From assembly GCA_963971305.1 (NCBI GenBank), contig OZ020307.1, forward strand, positions 53,751,702 through 53,815,701: a DNA stretch of 64,000 bases, in the 5' to 3' direction. Both the position numbers and the translations under genes were made by a program. Each line of letters begins with the position of its first letter. Positions within the stretch are counted from its first letter, which is position 1. Source of the DNA: Arcuatula senhousia. Its lineage: Eukaryota > Mollusca > Bivalvia > Mytilida > Mytilidae. The notes beneath the pieces are model-generated. The model did not search any database, was not told the DNA's origin, and saw nothing but the letters and a program-made list of their open reading frames with translations. This document shows, piece by piece, positions 43,541-55,733 of this stretch.

Positions 43541-44158
43541 TAAATTATCTTGAATTAACTTACTATTTTCATCTGACACGTGAAGATCTTTGAGTACATC
43601 TTGTGTGGAACGTTTATTATTAATCTTTGAGGTCAACAACACAACATCTACCTCGTTAACTGGATCTAATTTACCTACCGCAGAACCTTTGTGTAACGCA
43701 ATTGTTGTTGACATAATTATTAGGGTAGTTATTTCTAGAATTCTTATTTACATCTTTGTCTATTGCAGAAATTTGGTATAATTTTGACGGAAAGTAGCTT
43801 TTACGTTGCTAGTTGTAAAATTTGTATTTTCTTTGGAAGCCTTAATATTGAAGCTATATGCAAATTAATTTTTAAGGGTACATATTGTTTTTGAATTCTC
43901 AAACATTTCAAATCCAAATAATCCGAACACCGGTTTTTGAGAGAATATCTTATCCAAGTATTTAAAATTACATTCCTATTTGTATTTGAAAGTACACAAT
44001 ACAAATGTTTTAATTTTAAACCATTCATTTGAAATGGAAGTTTACAGAACAATTTACTGATTTTAAACTTAAATTTGCTTTTGATATTTTAGGTTAATCT
44101 TTGATAGCTTTCAATGTTCTTTCATTAATTAAAGAAACTTCAGCACCAGAATCAATTA
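43541..44158 (-). pseudogene. Retropepsin and linker of a decayed LTR-retrotransposon pol
   Basis: On the minus strand the start (44158-44094) encodes the aspartic-protease active-site stretch LIDSGAEVSLIN. After breaks there is a second-half protease block (44052-43801; VLSNTNRNVIL..., corresponding to the usual ILG-DW region) and then LHKGSAVGKLDPVNEV (43700-43650), typical of the protease-RT linker in Gypsy-like pol. Several stops and frameshifts; no RT follows because the 43378 repeat abuts. The upstream part continues beyond the TTAA element at 47606. Confidence 0.65.
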
Positions 44159-44565
44159 AGGTGGTTCGGAGGTACAAGAAAAATCCATCAGATTTTTGTT
44201 ATATTTTGCAGAATTATACTTTGATAAACTAACATTTAAAAAATGCAAAAATAATTTGGGGTCACGGACCTTTCTACAGATTTATGACCTTGCGAAGTTG
44301 GTGGTCTAGAGTTCAGTTTTTGAATAGATAGTAAAGGGAAAAGAGTTATTTAGCATCACTGTGAGCTGAAACCACATCAGAGTTTAGTAATATTTCACAA
44401 ATGACAAGCCACATATACTATCTTCTAAAAAACATCATAAAAACTTGGGGTCACGGACCTTCCTTTTTAGATATTTAAGAAAAGCTATTTTTTCCTACAC
44501 ATTTCTATATAAAAATTTGTCACACAGTTTCCCGCATATTATCTTCCCTGATAATAGAACTTTTT

Positions 44566-47423
44566 AGCTCGTGAACTATTGTCATCACTTGGCGTCCGTC
44601 GTCCGTCCGTAAACTTTTTCAAAGGTTAACTCCTCTGACAGCTTAAGTCCAATTGCAACCAAACTTAGTATGGTTGTTTATTAGCATTCGGTGCTTAGAA
44701 CTGATGTGGGATTTTTTTATTCGTCGTAAAACATGGCCGCCATGGCTAAAAATAGAACATAGGGGTAAAATGCGTTTTTTTGCAAATAACTCAAAAACGG
44801 CTATAGATATCAAAATTCTGGCAAGGGTAATAGTGATCAGCACCTCGAGATCTACCTACCCTGAAATTTTGAAGAAAATCCAACAACCCATGTAGGAGTT
44901 ATTGCCCTTTTTGTGGATTTTTTTGCAAATTTTGCACCTGTTTAGCTCAATATCTTGAAAACCGTACTAGATATTTGAGAAATTTAAATTGCATGTTGTT
45001 AAGCACATCAAGGTCTACAAAATATGTAACAGGGTCAACGTTTTAGGACCTTTCCTTTTAGGAGTTATTGCCCTTAGAACGTCAAAATTGAGTATTTTAA
45101 CAGCATTTCCTCATTACATTAAAAACGTTAACTCCTCTGACACTTTTGGTCCAATTGAAACCAAACTTGGTATAGTTGTTTATTAGCATTAGGTGTATAG
45201 AACTGATGTGGGGATTTTTAGATTGGTCGTAAAACATGGCCGCTGTGGCTAAAAATTGAACATAGGGGTAAATTGCAGTTTTTTTGCAAATAACTCTAAA
45301 ACGGTGACAGATTTTAAAATTTTAATAGGATCAAAAGTGATCACAACCACAAGATCTACCAGCTCTGAAATTTTGAAGAAAATTCAGCAACCCATGTAGG
45401 AGTTATTGCCCTTTTTGTGGATTTTTACAAATTTTGCACCTGTTTAGCTCAATATCTTGAAAACTATACAAGATATTTGAGAAATTTAAATTGCATATTG
45501 TTAAGCTCATCAAGATCTACAAAATATGTAATAGGGTCAACGTTGTAGGACCTTTCCTTTGAGGAGTTATTGTCCTTAAAACGTCAAAATTGAGCATTTA
45601 TAAAGCATTTCTGCATTACATTGAAAACGTTAACTCCTCTGACATTTAAAGTCCAATTGGAACCAAACTTGGTATTGTTGTTTATTAGCATTAGGTGTAC
45701 AGAACTGATGTGGGGATTTTGGATTGGTTGTAAAACATGGCCACTGTGGCTAAAAATAGAACATTAGGTTAAACTGCATTGTTTTGCTAATAACTCAACA
45801 AGAGGCCCCCAGGAGCCTGAATCGCTCACCTGACATATGTGCCTGAAGTCAAGGTTATTAGGCAAAATCTATTTGATGTTGAAAGAGTCGTAAGATTAAT
45901 TAGGGGGTCATCTGACAATATGGTGGATCTTAAGTTGCTGATAACTTTTGTTCTCAATCAAAATCTAAAAATATGTCACCCTTATAGAGTTATTAGCAAA
46001 TAAATGCAGTTTAACCTATTTTTCTATTTTTAGCCACAGCAGCCATGTTGTATAACCAATCAAAAATCCCCACATCAGTTTTATACACCTAATGCTAATA
46101 AACAACAATACCAAGTTTGGTTCCAATTGATCTTAAAGTGTCAGAGGAAAAAAACGTCTTCAATGTAATGAGGAAATGCTGTTAAAATTCTCAATTTTGA
46201 CGTTTTAAGGGCAATAATAACTCATCAAAGGAAAGGTCCTACACAGTTGACCCAATTACATATTTTGTAGATCTTGTTGTGCTTAACAATATGCAATTTA
46301 AATTTCTCAAATATCTTGTATAGTTTTCAAGATATTGAGCTAACAGGTGCAAATTTGCAAAAAATCCACAAAAAGGGCAATAACTCCTATATGGGTTGTT
46401 GGATTTTCTTCAAAATTTCAGAGCTGGTAGATCTTGAGGTGCTGATCACTTTTGTCCCCAATCAAAATTTTGAAATCTGTCACCGTTTTTGAGTTATTTG
46501 CAAAAAACTGACATTTACCCCTATGTTCTATTTTTAGCCACAGTGGCTGTGTTTTACGACCAATCAAAAATCCCCACATCAGTTCTATACACCTAATGCT
46601 AATAAACAACAATACCAAGTTTGGTTCCAATTGGACTTAAAGTGTCAGAGGAGTTAACGTTTTCAATGTAATGAGGAAATGCTGTTAAAATGCTCAATTT
46701 TGACGTTCTAAGGGCAATAACTCCTAAAAGGAAAGGTCCTACAATGTTGACTCTATTACATATTTTGTAGATCCTAATGTGCTTAACAACATGCAATTTA
46801 AATTTCTCAAATATCTAGTACGGTTTTCAAGATATTGAGCTAAACAGGTGCAAAATTTGCAAAAAATCCACAAAAAGGGCAATAACTCTTACATGGTTTG
46901 TTGGATTTTCTTCAAAATTTCAGGGTAGGTAGATCTTGAGGTGCTGATTACTATTACCCTGTCAGAATTTTGATATCTGTAGCCGTTTTTGAGTTATTTG
47001 CAAAAAACTGCATTTTACCCCTATGTTCTATTTTTAGCCACAGCGGCCATGTTTTACGACGAATCGAAAATCCCCACATCAGTTCTGAGCACCGAATGCT
47101 AATGAACAGCCATACCAAGTTTGGTTGCAATTGGACATATGGTGTCAGAGGAGTTTTACGGACGACGGACGACGGACGGACGACGGACGCCAAGTGATGA
47201 CAATAGCTCACATGACCCTTCGGGTCAGGTGAGCTAAAAAGGGTGACAGATTTTTAGATCTTAATTGAGAACAAAAGTGATCAGCACCTTAAGATCCACC
47301 ATATTGTCAGATGACCCCCTTATTAATCTTATGGCCCTTTCAGCGTCAAATAGATTTTGCCTAATAACCTTTACTTCAGGCACATATGTCAGGTGAGCGA
47401 TTCAGGCTCCTGGGAGCCTCTTG
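44566..47423 (+). mobile_element. HLE-A-type element (outer), interrupted by another HLE-A
   Basis: Starts AGCTCGTGAACTATTGTCAT in a T tract and ends GTCAGGTGAGCGATTC, hairpin and CTTG. It has a different, longer core unit (about 490-500 bp; GTTAACTCCTCTGACA... CCAATTG.AACCAAACTTGGT, ACATGGCCGC). The empty site is in the second MITE copy at 54826-54837 (ATAGAACTTTTTATAAG). Confidence 0.8.
45799..47235 (-). mobile_element. HLE-A-type element (inner), reverse orientation
   Basis: Plus-strand start CAAGAGGCCCCCAGGAGCC, end GACCCTTCGGGTCAGGTGAG + CT before A's. It shares the long core unit of the outer copy. The interrupted sequence reads AATAACTCAA | AAAAGGGTGACAGATTTT across it, as in the intact unit at 45288-45310. 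Confidence 0.82.
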
Positions 47424-47605
47424 TTTAGAAAAAGCTTAATTTCTTTTTAAATATTTTTGTTAAATTTATTTCATTCATAAAACAAAATAAAGAATTAAAT
47501 TTTACATCTCTAGAGGTATTTTATCCATTTTAATTGATATGCAGATTAAAAATTTGCACGATGTCTGAAAAAGATGCTCCGTGTTATACTCCCGAACCAC
47601 CTTAA

Positions 47606-47800
47606 AGCACTTTATTTTAATTATTCAATTTTAATTGAACATGAATTTGGATTTCCAGCAATATTAATTGTTTTCTTAATAGGTAACTGGTTTTTCTTGC
47701 TCTTTCTGCCAGCTTCCTTGTAAAAGATCGTTTTAGTTTTCCGAATTATTTTTATCTAAATTAATCCTACAATACCACAGATAAAATCTAAAAGGCGGTA
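47606..47800 (-). pseudogene. Upstream part of the decayed retrotransposon (gag/pol junction)
   Basis: The minus strand lies immediately upstream of the retropepsin motif and would join it if the TTAA element were absent. Short coding-like stretches rich in Lys/Asn/Pro are interrupted by stops. No zinc knuckle is secure. Confidence 0.4.
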
Positions 47801-47889
47801 AATCGTAATTATACCATGAGGTAAAAATGTTTCTGGATATGAAACCCTAGGACCGCATAGTACAACTATCTTACACCCTAGTAAACTTA

Positions 47890-48185
47890 GAAATAAAAAT
47901 GACAACAAAGTTCCAGACAATAAATTTTGCTACGCCTGACTCGCGTTTTGTCTATTCAGGACTCATCAGAGGCGCTCTACTAAAATATTGAAAATGCCAA
48001 ACAAAAGATTATGAAGAGCATAGAACAGTATAACCGAAAATACCAAACTGGGGAACCAAATTATTACTTAGATGATCAACCTATGTCTGGGGTAGGAAGA
48101 ACCTTAGGGTTTAGACAATTTTGAAATTTAAACGGATAATTTAAAGCTTTGATGTGTTGGTGCCGGAGCGGGCTAACCTCTTAGA
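47890..48185 (-). mobile_element. Retrozyme-like unit, decayed, minus strand
   Basis: The reverse complement matches the unit at 35677-36290 (GGCATTTTCAA, TATGCTCTTCAT, CAGACATAGGTTG, CCTAAGGTTCTTCC, GGTTAGCCCGCTCCGG). Confidence 0.8.
47932..47975 (-). ncRNA. Hammerhead ribozyme, probably inactive
   Basis: The minus strand keeps stem I GCGCCU/AGGCGU, CUGAUGA and stem II GUC/GAC, but GAAA has become AAAA and stem III reads CGCGAGUC. Loss of the conserved G12 should abolish cleavage. Confidence 0.72.
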
Positions 48186-48189
48186 ACAA

Positions 48190-49210
48190 AAACTAATTCA
48201 TAATATCTTGATCGAAATAAATAAAATGTGGCATTATTAATAAAGTTGAGTTAGTAGACATAATTCAGATTTTTTCTTTCCAAGACAGGAGCCTCTTTAA
48301 TTCAAGTCTTTAAGCAACTAAGATGATCTACTTAGATTAAAACATATTAATCAGCTTGTTAAACAGATGAATTACTTTACAAATAACTGATAAAATTGTA
48401 TCATGCAATTTGAAACAGTGAACACTTCTAAACTGAATACCTTTAGGTTTCGTTAAGTTTTCATGTGACCACCAAGAAAGATGGACGTGCTTTGGCTGCT
48501 GTCCTCTTGTATATAATTGATTTCTGAGAGCAGGTATTTCATAGTTTAGGAAACTACGTATTGAAGAAAAAATATTTAATTTTAATTTTATATTTTGATA
48601 TGTAGTACGAGGTCCCATATCGTGGGATTCGATTTCGGGTCCTTCTTTCATGTACTTCCTGTTTGCCGACTTGCTTGATTTACGATATTAATGGTCAACA
48701 ATAGAAAAAATTCTTAACAGTTTTTTTCTGTCTTTGACCTATTCTATGTCCAATCTTCGAATCAAAGGGAGGGTTCAAATAGTCGTCGGATCCGTTCGTT
48801 CTTCCTTCCACACGTCTGTTTTTTTTTAGTCCGTCTCAAATGTTATGAGATATGGGGGTAATATGTCTTTTAGACATATTTTTTTTTTGTGTTTTAATTT
48901 AATGTTTTGTATTATTTTGGCTGTTTTCTTCTTTTAGTTTGCTACTTTTAGAATAGAATTGATTTTAAACCTTATAAATTGAACTGTGTTCATTTCTTTT
49001 TCAGTTGCCCTAGGCTAGCTATTTCAGAAGCTTCTTTGAGTGACCAGCTCTTTTGTTCTATGAACATGAGATGTTTTCACAAGCGCAAAAGCAGAGGAAT
49101 GTTAAAACCACCGTTTGTGTCATTGTGAATAAAACCTATTGTTCGTAGAACAAAAGAGTTATTCACGCAAAGAAAGTTTCTGAAAATGAAAGTTCGACTT
49201 TAAACAATAG
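48190..49210. other. Gene-free stretch
   Basis: No domain-bearing frame (the 104-codon minus frame at 48337-48651 has no recognisable motif). T-rich with an ordinary AT composition. Confidence 0.4.
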
Positions 49211-49215
49211 AACTG

Positions 49216-49860
49216 GGGCGGTGTTCTCGAAGCTATCTTAGGACTAAGACTTGTCTATAGACCATCTAAAGACTCGTCATAGTCTTAAGTCGTGTTCTCG
49301 AAGCAGTCCTATTTTAAGCTCTTGTCTTATTTTAGGATAAAAACTAAGATACCAAATTTGATGTCTTTAGACCATCCAATCTTAAATTTTACTTATTTTA
49401 TACACTATAACTCACTATATTTTGTCCAAGTGTCCACCTAATGACATTTAATCATCGATTAACTTGTTTTCAAGGCATCATGCATGATTTTAAACTTTGA
49501 ACTTATTTTCACATACTTCGATGACCCTGTATGTTGTTTTAATTATTTTAGGACAACGTGGTTATGAATTTAAAATAAAAACTGTAGCTAATAAAGTGTT
49601 GACTTTTAGCTTTAGCATTCAAATCGTAGCCCTTTTGGTGTACATACAGAGGAATATATTCTTTAAAAAGTAAATTTATTAAATTTTGTTTAAATAAAAA
49701 TTGTATTAAATCTATATTGAGACGTCCTAACAAAGGACGCGTCTAAGATAGTTTCAAGAAACAGATTAGGATGGTCTAAAGATGGTCCAAACTAGGTCTC
49801 AAAATTTGACTTTAGACGCGTCTTTCGACAAATTTTAGGATACTTTCGAGAACACCGCCC
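49216..49860. mobile_element. MITE with GGGCGGTGTTCTCGAA ends, 645 bp
   Basis: Left GGGCGGTGTTCTCGAAGC and right TTTCGAGAACACCGCCC are inverted repeats; CTG flanks both sides (49213-49215, 49861-49863). A 3 bp CWG/TWA duplication is usual for PIF/Harbinger. The interior has multiple GTCTTAAG/AGACCATC motifs and no transposase. Confidence 0.78.
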
Positions 49861-50289
49861 CTGGATTGTAACATTGGTTAATTGACCCTTCAAATTGTCT
49901 TTCATACATCGATGAAATGTCACTTGTTTCACGTGGCCGTAATCGGGTCATGACCTTACTATACGCACCAAAATTTGTTCTTATCCAGGTAAATTCTCAC
50001 AACTTGAACTTCCATTTGGTTATTAATATGCAAATAAAGAATTCACAAACATACACCGTAAAATATAAAAAAAACAAATTAGAAACAAATAAAAAACATC
50101 AAAATGTAATTATAAGAATTAAATGATTGTATTTTGATGTTTCATAGGCGCGTAAAACCGTTGACCGTAATAGCATATTTTGAATGAAGCGCGCTTTGTG
50201 TCAAGTCGTATACAAACATTCAATTAAAATTAAATTAAATAAATAAAAAAAATACAAGAAGAAAATACATATCTTTTAGAATTATACAT

Positions 50290-50655
50290 GTAGATTGGGT
50301 TATTAAACGAAGCATTTTTTCTATGATTCAAGAAGTAGTTTCTACTTCACTTTGTAAACTGATTCAAGCTGACCAAATTCAATTATGGCAAAGTAACATA
50401 ATTATAAACCATAGGTATAATGTTATTAGATATTTGCAGAATATACATCAAATAAAGCATTCGTTTCATATCTTAAGCATCAAATTAGATATATAGCTGC
50501 CAATGCAACAAGTGTTTTGTTTGTTTATTAAGCAATCTTTACTTATGCAATTACACCAATCCATGTATTTAAAGACAAACACGCGCTGCCAAATCGCTCT
50601 GAAAAAAAAACAGTGTTCGCTAAAACTCTGAGTACTTGTCGCTTAGTACAAAAAA
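50290..50655 (+). promoter_or_regulatory. Second C1q promoter region
   Basis: Homologous to 38051-38434. TTATGCAAT (50543-50551) and TATTTAAAG (50566-50574) keep the same spacing; CTCTGAGTACTTGTCGCTTA lies just before the ATG at 50656. Confidence 0.62.
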
Positions 50656-51007
50656 ATGGCAACGGTTTGGTTTCTTGTATTGTTGTTTGCATTTGTTAAT
50701 GGAGAAAAAGATTGTGGAGATATGAAGTGTTTAAGAAAGAAACTGCCCTTACTGGACAATATAAGGGCACCACTCGTTGCCGACATAGATATGACGTCAA
50801 TGAACGATGACATTGAAAAATATATAAATGACGTCATTGAATCGAAAATAAATGCCGTGGCGATTGAACAATCGAACAAAATTGAACAGACTTTAAATAA
50901 TTTAAAATCAAAAGTTATCATCGCAGCGGCAACTAAAGTAACACAACAACTATCAGGATTTCAGACTAGTTTGGACGCTCTAAAGTCAGAAAAGCCTGGT
51001 CCGAGAG
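50656..51007 (+). CDS. Orphan first exon of a C1q-domain gene
   Basis: Encodes MATVWFLVLLFAFVNG (signal peptide), the CGDMKC pair, and a coiled-coil segment ending QLSGFQTSLDALKSEKPGPR. It is open throughout, with the donor AGAG|GTATGT at 51008 in the same phase 1 as the 38435 gene. It lacks the extra INAVA repeat found there. No C1q-domain exon is found in the following 13 kb, so the gene is either missing its domain exon (pseudogene), has a very long intron, or is broken by the retroelement insertions downstream. The intact frame and promoter suggest recent activity. Confidence 0.68.
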
Positions 51008-51059
51008 GTATGTACGAATCTAAATTTGTGTACTTTAATACATCTGTATTTTAAATTAA

Positions 51060-51835
51060 GTCGCCCAAAACATAGTTTGGTAGACTTAAGATATTGTTTT
51101 TGTACCGCTTCTTCTTAGTCATGTTATTATTATTACAAGTGTGACCGTGTTACATAAATACACAAATATCTTTTATTTGATAAAATATTTATATACATAC
51201 CACTTAAATATATATGATGTGTGATAATTGATAAGAACTGGTAACATTTGTCCTTCTTCGTCACTTGAACTAACTCTTGTCCCGATGTTAATGTTGCTGT
51301 CCTCTGTGTGTACTGATTATATACCAGTGATTTAGATAAGATAGAAATATTAAAATATTTTTTCTAGTCGTGTGCTTTTCACTTTCGTTGTTCCATCAAA
51401 TTTTTATTTACTCATGGCTAAGTAATTATTGCTCTTAGGACATAAGGTTGCTTATAGTTTGTAAAAAAAAACTATATAAACATGATGTATCATCAAACAT
51501 ATCTATTTTATTCATTGGGCATCCTCTTCCAGTTGACCAAAAAAACGAATATATTTTGGCCATTCCGTCATTTGACCGCTTTGGCCCAATGAAAACTTAT
51601 AGATTTGTTGAAGCTGAACATTTTAACAAAGCTCATAACAGAAAAAAAACGAAATTGGGATGATCAGTCAGAAATGTCAAAGACGAATACCACAATCAGA
51701 ACAAGAACATAATGAAGCATTAATGGTCCAAAATTATTACAAGATTTCAAATGAAATGGTTGGTCAAACACGGTTTTTGGGATCCAACCCTTCTTCCATA
51801 GCCACTCTTAGGGTTAAGTATAATAGCATTGCAAA
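51060..51835. other. Possible intron of the orphan C1q gene; no further exon seen
   Basis: AT-rich. A 71-codon frame at 51448-51663 has no recognisable domain. Confidence 0.35.
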
Positions 51836-51839
51836 ATAA

Positions 51840-52715
51840 AATATTGAATTGAGCAGCTTCACACGAAAGCTTATGCCCTCGTCCGTTACATGAAAATGTT
51901 GATCAAGAAAGCCTTAATCTTGAAAAAATTTTGGTTCTAAGAAGTTGCTTAAACATGGATCGTATTCAGAACTTTGACTCGAGTCATAAATGTAAGTCAA
52001 TGTCACAGATGCTGTTATTAAGATGAACCAACTGACCCAATATCATCCATCCCTTTATCACTTGCTGTTGCTGAGATATAGGCTTTAACCAAAACTGTTA
52101 TCTGAGTAACCGTATTCATGGACAAAACGGCCAAGGTGACCTAATTTTGGTAAAGATGAAGTTTTTGAGATATGGACCTCAACCAAAAGTTTAACCGCAG
52201 TCATTTATGTAGAAAATGTAGGTCTATGTGACCTTCTTTTGATAACTATCCAAGATGTAACTACTAACCGAATATCGGTATCATACATCTAACACTTTTT
52301 ATACCATTTTATACTTTGACGGATTTTTTTTTATTTTATTGAAAAAAAACCATCACAAATGCTATAGATATGTAACCTTTAAGGGATCTTTATCCCTTAA
52401 AACGGACGTGTGACAACTTTGACGCAATGGTGACTTTTGTAGATCAAAAATTTGATTCTAATGGGTCCACCATTTGTCAGATAGGTTCTTTCTTATTCTG
52501 TAATAGTTGATACGTGAAAGTTATAAGCTGTTTAAAGTGAGTTTACAAAATTTACGTTTCTCGACAAACTCCCATTTTTTTCAATGTCACTTAATAAAAC
52601 AACTCTATTAAATTCGGCTCAACTAGTTCAGTGGTTTCAGAAAAAAATAGATTTTTGAAAACTTGAACGGCACACGGACGACAGACTAAGTAATGGCAAT
52701 ATCTTACAGCTGAAA
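51840..52715 (-). mobile_element. Degenerate tandem-core element
   Basis: Diverged units with AGATATGG.CCTCAACCAAAA and GTGACCT, ending ACACGGACGACAGACTAAG TAATGGCAATATCTTACAGC, the reverse complement of an HLE-A-like start. Confidence 0.5.
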
Positions 52716-54415
52716 AGTCCTAGAGTGATAAAGTAAGAACTGATGCAAAAATAAAATAAAAGCTTTAATCTTGAATGTATTTTAATTTTGCATAATTTAA
52801 AAAAAATAATAGACATGTAATTCCTATAATTATTCTTTACTTTTTCAATTATCGGAAACAAAAGTTAACTAAAGTTAAAATTACAGCGAGCAAAGCTCGT
52901 AGCGGACATGAAATGCCCGCAAGAGTAGAGACCTCTACAGCAAGTTCCCGCGAAAAAATGCCTAATGCTGATAATAATTTTTTTTCGTCGGATATGCTTC
53001 TCAAAGGATTCCGGTACGTTCAATCGCCCCAAGCCTCTCGTTCTAAATTGAACGTTCTTGAAAATGCCCCAATTTGAAATAAATAAAACTACGAAGATTC
53101 CAGATCAGATTTCACTGCATCGATTCGAAATCAAATCTTTTTATTTGTTCATTAAAAAAAATGTTTACAATGGCACTTTGAACACATAAACTTTTTATGT
53201 CTTCTGTTCAAAATTAATCAATTAAAATATTTCATTTGGGTAACTTGGAAATTTACCAAAACGCATTTCGCACATGTGTTTACTTTAAGTTAAACAAATG
53301 ACAAGTAAACAAATGTTTTAGTATCAAAGTGTCTATGTTTTTGTGAGAATTGGGCTCATTAGATGTGATGTTTTGATTTATAAAAGATTTTATTTCTCAA
53401 CTGAGGCCATATATGAGCAAAAGAGAAAAAAGAGGATCCATCTGTTCTGTTACATGTTGTTAGGTGGAACTTTTTTTCACATGTATTTACAAAAATATTT
53501 TTTCAACCTTTAATTATCAAGATTATGCTGTGCTCGTAGCTAGACAATGCCTATTTCATATTAAAATACGACTTGCATAGACGGAAGTCGCTAAAAAATC
53601 ATGCACAGCGTATATTCTGCTAAGAAATTGTAGGTTCATGCATAAACAAGGTAATGGTTAGCTGTTGCGGATTCGGATATTTTCAAACAGGATGGCCTCT
53701 TTTTCCATACAATGCCCAACCAAATATTCGTCTCAATTGTTAGGGGTGGACCACTACGAGTCGGTTCTTCAATCCGCATTTGGTAAATGCAAGCTTCTAC
53801 AGTGGGTTCAAGTTTCCGTATAGCATTATTAAACACACATTTTCCTTTATCTTTATCAGTTTAACAACACAGATAAGTCAAATATATTCTTGCGATGAAT
53901 GGCCTCCTTGCTCATATTCCTCTTGGGTTGTTTTTGTGTTTTTATGTGTGTTCCGTCAGGTGCCAATGCGCTAAGAATGCCTGTTTTACTATTACTGTGA
54001 CACTTTCATAAGAAGATTTCTTTCTATAAAATATCTATACTATCTCTGTAGGCAAGGTTGGCCCGTTTGTCCTTAGTGCCTTTTATTCCTTTCTGCAATA
54101 TATTAATTAAAACATCATTAGTTTAAATTCAGCATCTGAAATAATTAACAAAAGATATTATACATTGTTTCAAAGAAATATTCAGTTATTATCATGCTTT
54201 TCATCTTTTGTATGCTTTAAGAAATGTTAAAAGAGGTCTAGAGCATTTTTCAGAGTTAAATATAATTTTACATAATTTAATACTAATAAGAAAAGGTTAA
54301 ACAGTGCTCCATATAATCGGCCTCTAGTCAAATATGTGGGTTCATGTTAAAAGATTTCGCAGGTATCTATAACAAATGCATTTATAAATGTCATCCCGAA
54401 ATAAAAAAAACCCAA
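52716..54415. other. Gene-free stretch
   Basis: A hairpin GCGAGCAAAGCTCG near 52887-52900 followed by CGGACATGAAATGCCCGC resembles the start of another repeat family. No coding sequence is recognised. Confidence 0.4.
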
Positions 54416-54423
54416 CATATTAA

Positions 54424-54968
54424 GGTAGTTCAGGGGAATAAGCAAAATCCATAAGTTTTTTTGTAATTTTGCAGAAATAAACTTCTGAAATGAACATTGA
54501 AAAAATGCAAAAATAATGGGGTCACGGACCTTTATTCAGATTCATGACCTTGCGAATTTGGTGACCTAAAGATTTGCTTTTCAATAGATAATAAAGTGAA
54601 AAGTGTTATCATCATTATAAGCCGAAAATCTCTAAGATTTTAGTTACAATGTATATCACAAATGACAAGCAATATACTGGTATAATCTCTTTTTCAAAAC
54701 ATGAAAAAAAAACTTAGGGTCATGGACATTCTTTTCTGGATATTTAAGAAAAAACTTATTTTCCTACACGTTTCTTTATAGAAATGTGTTGCACATTTTT
54801 CCGCAAACTATTACCCCTGAAAATAGAACTTTTTATAAGAAGCTTAATTTTTTGAAAAAATGTTATTTTCATTTCATTCATAAAATAAAATAAACAATTA
54901 AATTTTGCATCTCTTTTAGTATTGTGAGTTATTTTAATTGATATGCAGACTCAAATTAGCAAGATGTC
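54424..54968 (+). mobile_element. TTAA-type MITE, second copy without HLE insertion
   Basis: TTAAGGTAGTTCAGG at the left end, then the same order of motifs as 44159-47605 (GGGGTCACGGACCTTTA, ATGACCTTGCGAA, ACAAATGACAAGC, TAGAACTTTTTA, GATATGCAGA.T). The right end diverges after AAGATGTCCGAAA. Confidence 0.75.
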
Positions 54969-55145
54969 CGAAATCATTTCATTGCTGATCTTCCGGCCAG
55001 TTTTCGACTTTTATTTATTATTTTGGAAAGTTGACCATAATAGGTGTGATGAAACATGTATAGAGTATCAAGTTGTTGAACTGGTACCTGGATCTGTTTG
55101 TGCTTTGTTTGTTTGCTTTGACCGTCCAATCTGATGGGAACTTTT

Positions 55146-55520
55146 GTAAAATAAATAATAAATAAATTTTAAATAATAATAACAGAATCCAAACCAGAGT
55201 TTTTTTATATTCGAAGATTTACGATACAATAATAATAAGATGTTGATAACAATAAATATTCAGCAGAACTTAACATAATTAAGATAGAATGTTCATTCAA
55301 AGTGTCTCTTCAGGTCTTCCAGACGATATCAATCATAAGAGATATAAATCAAAATAAATAAAACAATTACTTTAGACTTATATAAAATAAACATTTTAAA
55401 ACTTTAACTTTAACTTGTCTAGCTAAATAAACATAAGTACTAAAATCATAGTTACCTTTTGTAAAATAAATAATAATTAAATTTTAAATAATAATAACAG
55501 AATCCAAACCAGAGTTTGGT
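55146..55520. repeat. Direct repeat pair of ~60 bp
   Basis: GTAAAATAAATAATAA.TAAA ... ACAGAATCCAAACCAGAGTT occurs at 55146-55205 and 55461-55520, 315 bp apart. It could be a local duplication or a long target duplication. Confidence 0.6.
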
Positions 55521-55542
55521 GAAGACATCAGAACATCGCTTT

Positions 55543-55733
55543 TTATACGAGTTCCAGAACCTACGCCAAAACCCTAGATTTGGACCACTTGTTCGCCACC
55601 CAAAGGCGGAACCAAAAGACAACTCTTGAGGCCAAATTTGGACATCTTCAAATCAAAAATGTTTTTCATATCGTAACTCCGAATTGAAGAACCACCTAAA
55701 CCACCCCCTTACTTTATTGCCAAAGATTAAATT
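55543..55733 (+). repeat. Duplicated segment (copy at 56688) joined to palindrome filler sequence
   Basis: 55550-55683 matches 56688-56830 almost exactly (GTTCCAGAACCTACGCCAAA, CACCCAAAGGCGGAACC, ATCGTAACTCCGAAT). The following 55684-55733 (GAAGAACCACCTAAACCACC...) is found inverted at 59113-59162 in the palindrome. Confidence 0.75.

Larger units (their letters stand above)
44159..47605 (+). mobile_element. TTAA-flanked MITE, split by HLE-A insertions
   Basis: Ends GGTGGTTCGG and CCGAACCACC with TTAA on both sides (44155-44158, 47606-47609), as for piggyBac/Kolobok-type insertion. Without the inserted HLE-A DNA it is about 590 bp. A second copy at 54424-54968 lacks the insertion. It contains two GGGGTCACGGACCTT motifs and no transposase. 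Confidence 0.8.

Noticed and set aside
44643..47211. Several 60-85 codon frames
   Set aside because: They are mirror or direct copies of the same HLE-A core unit, without domains.
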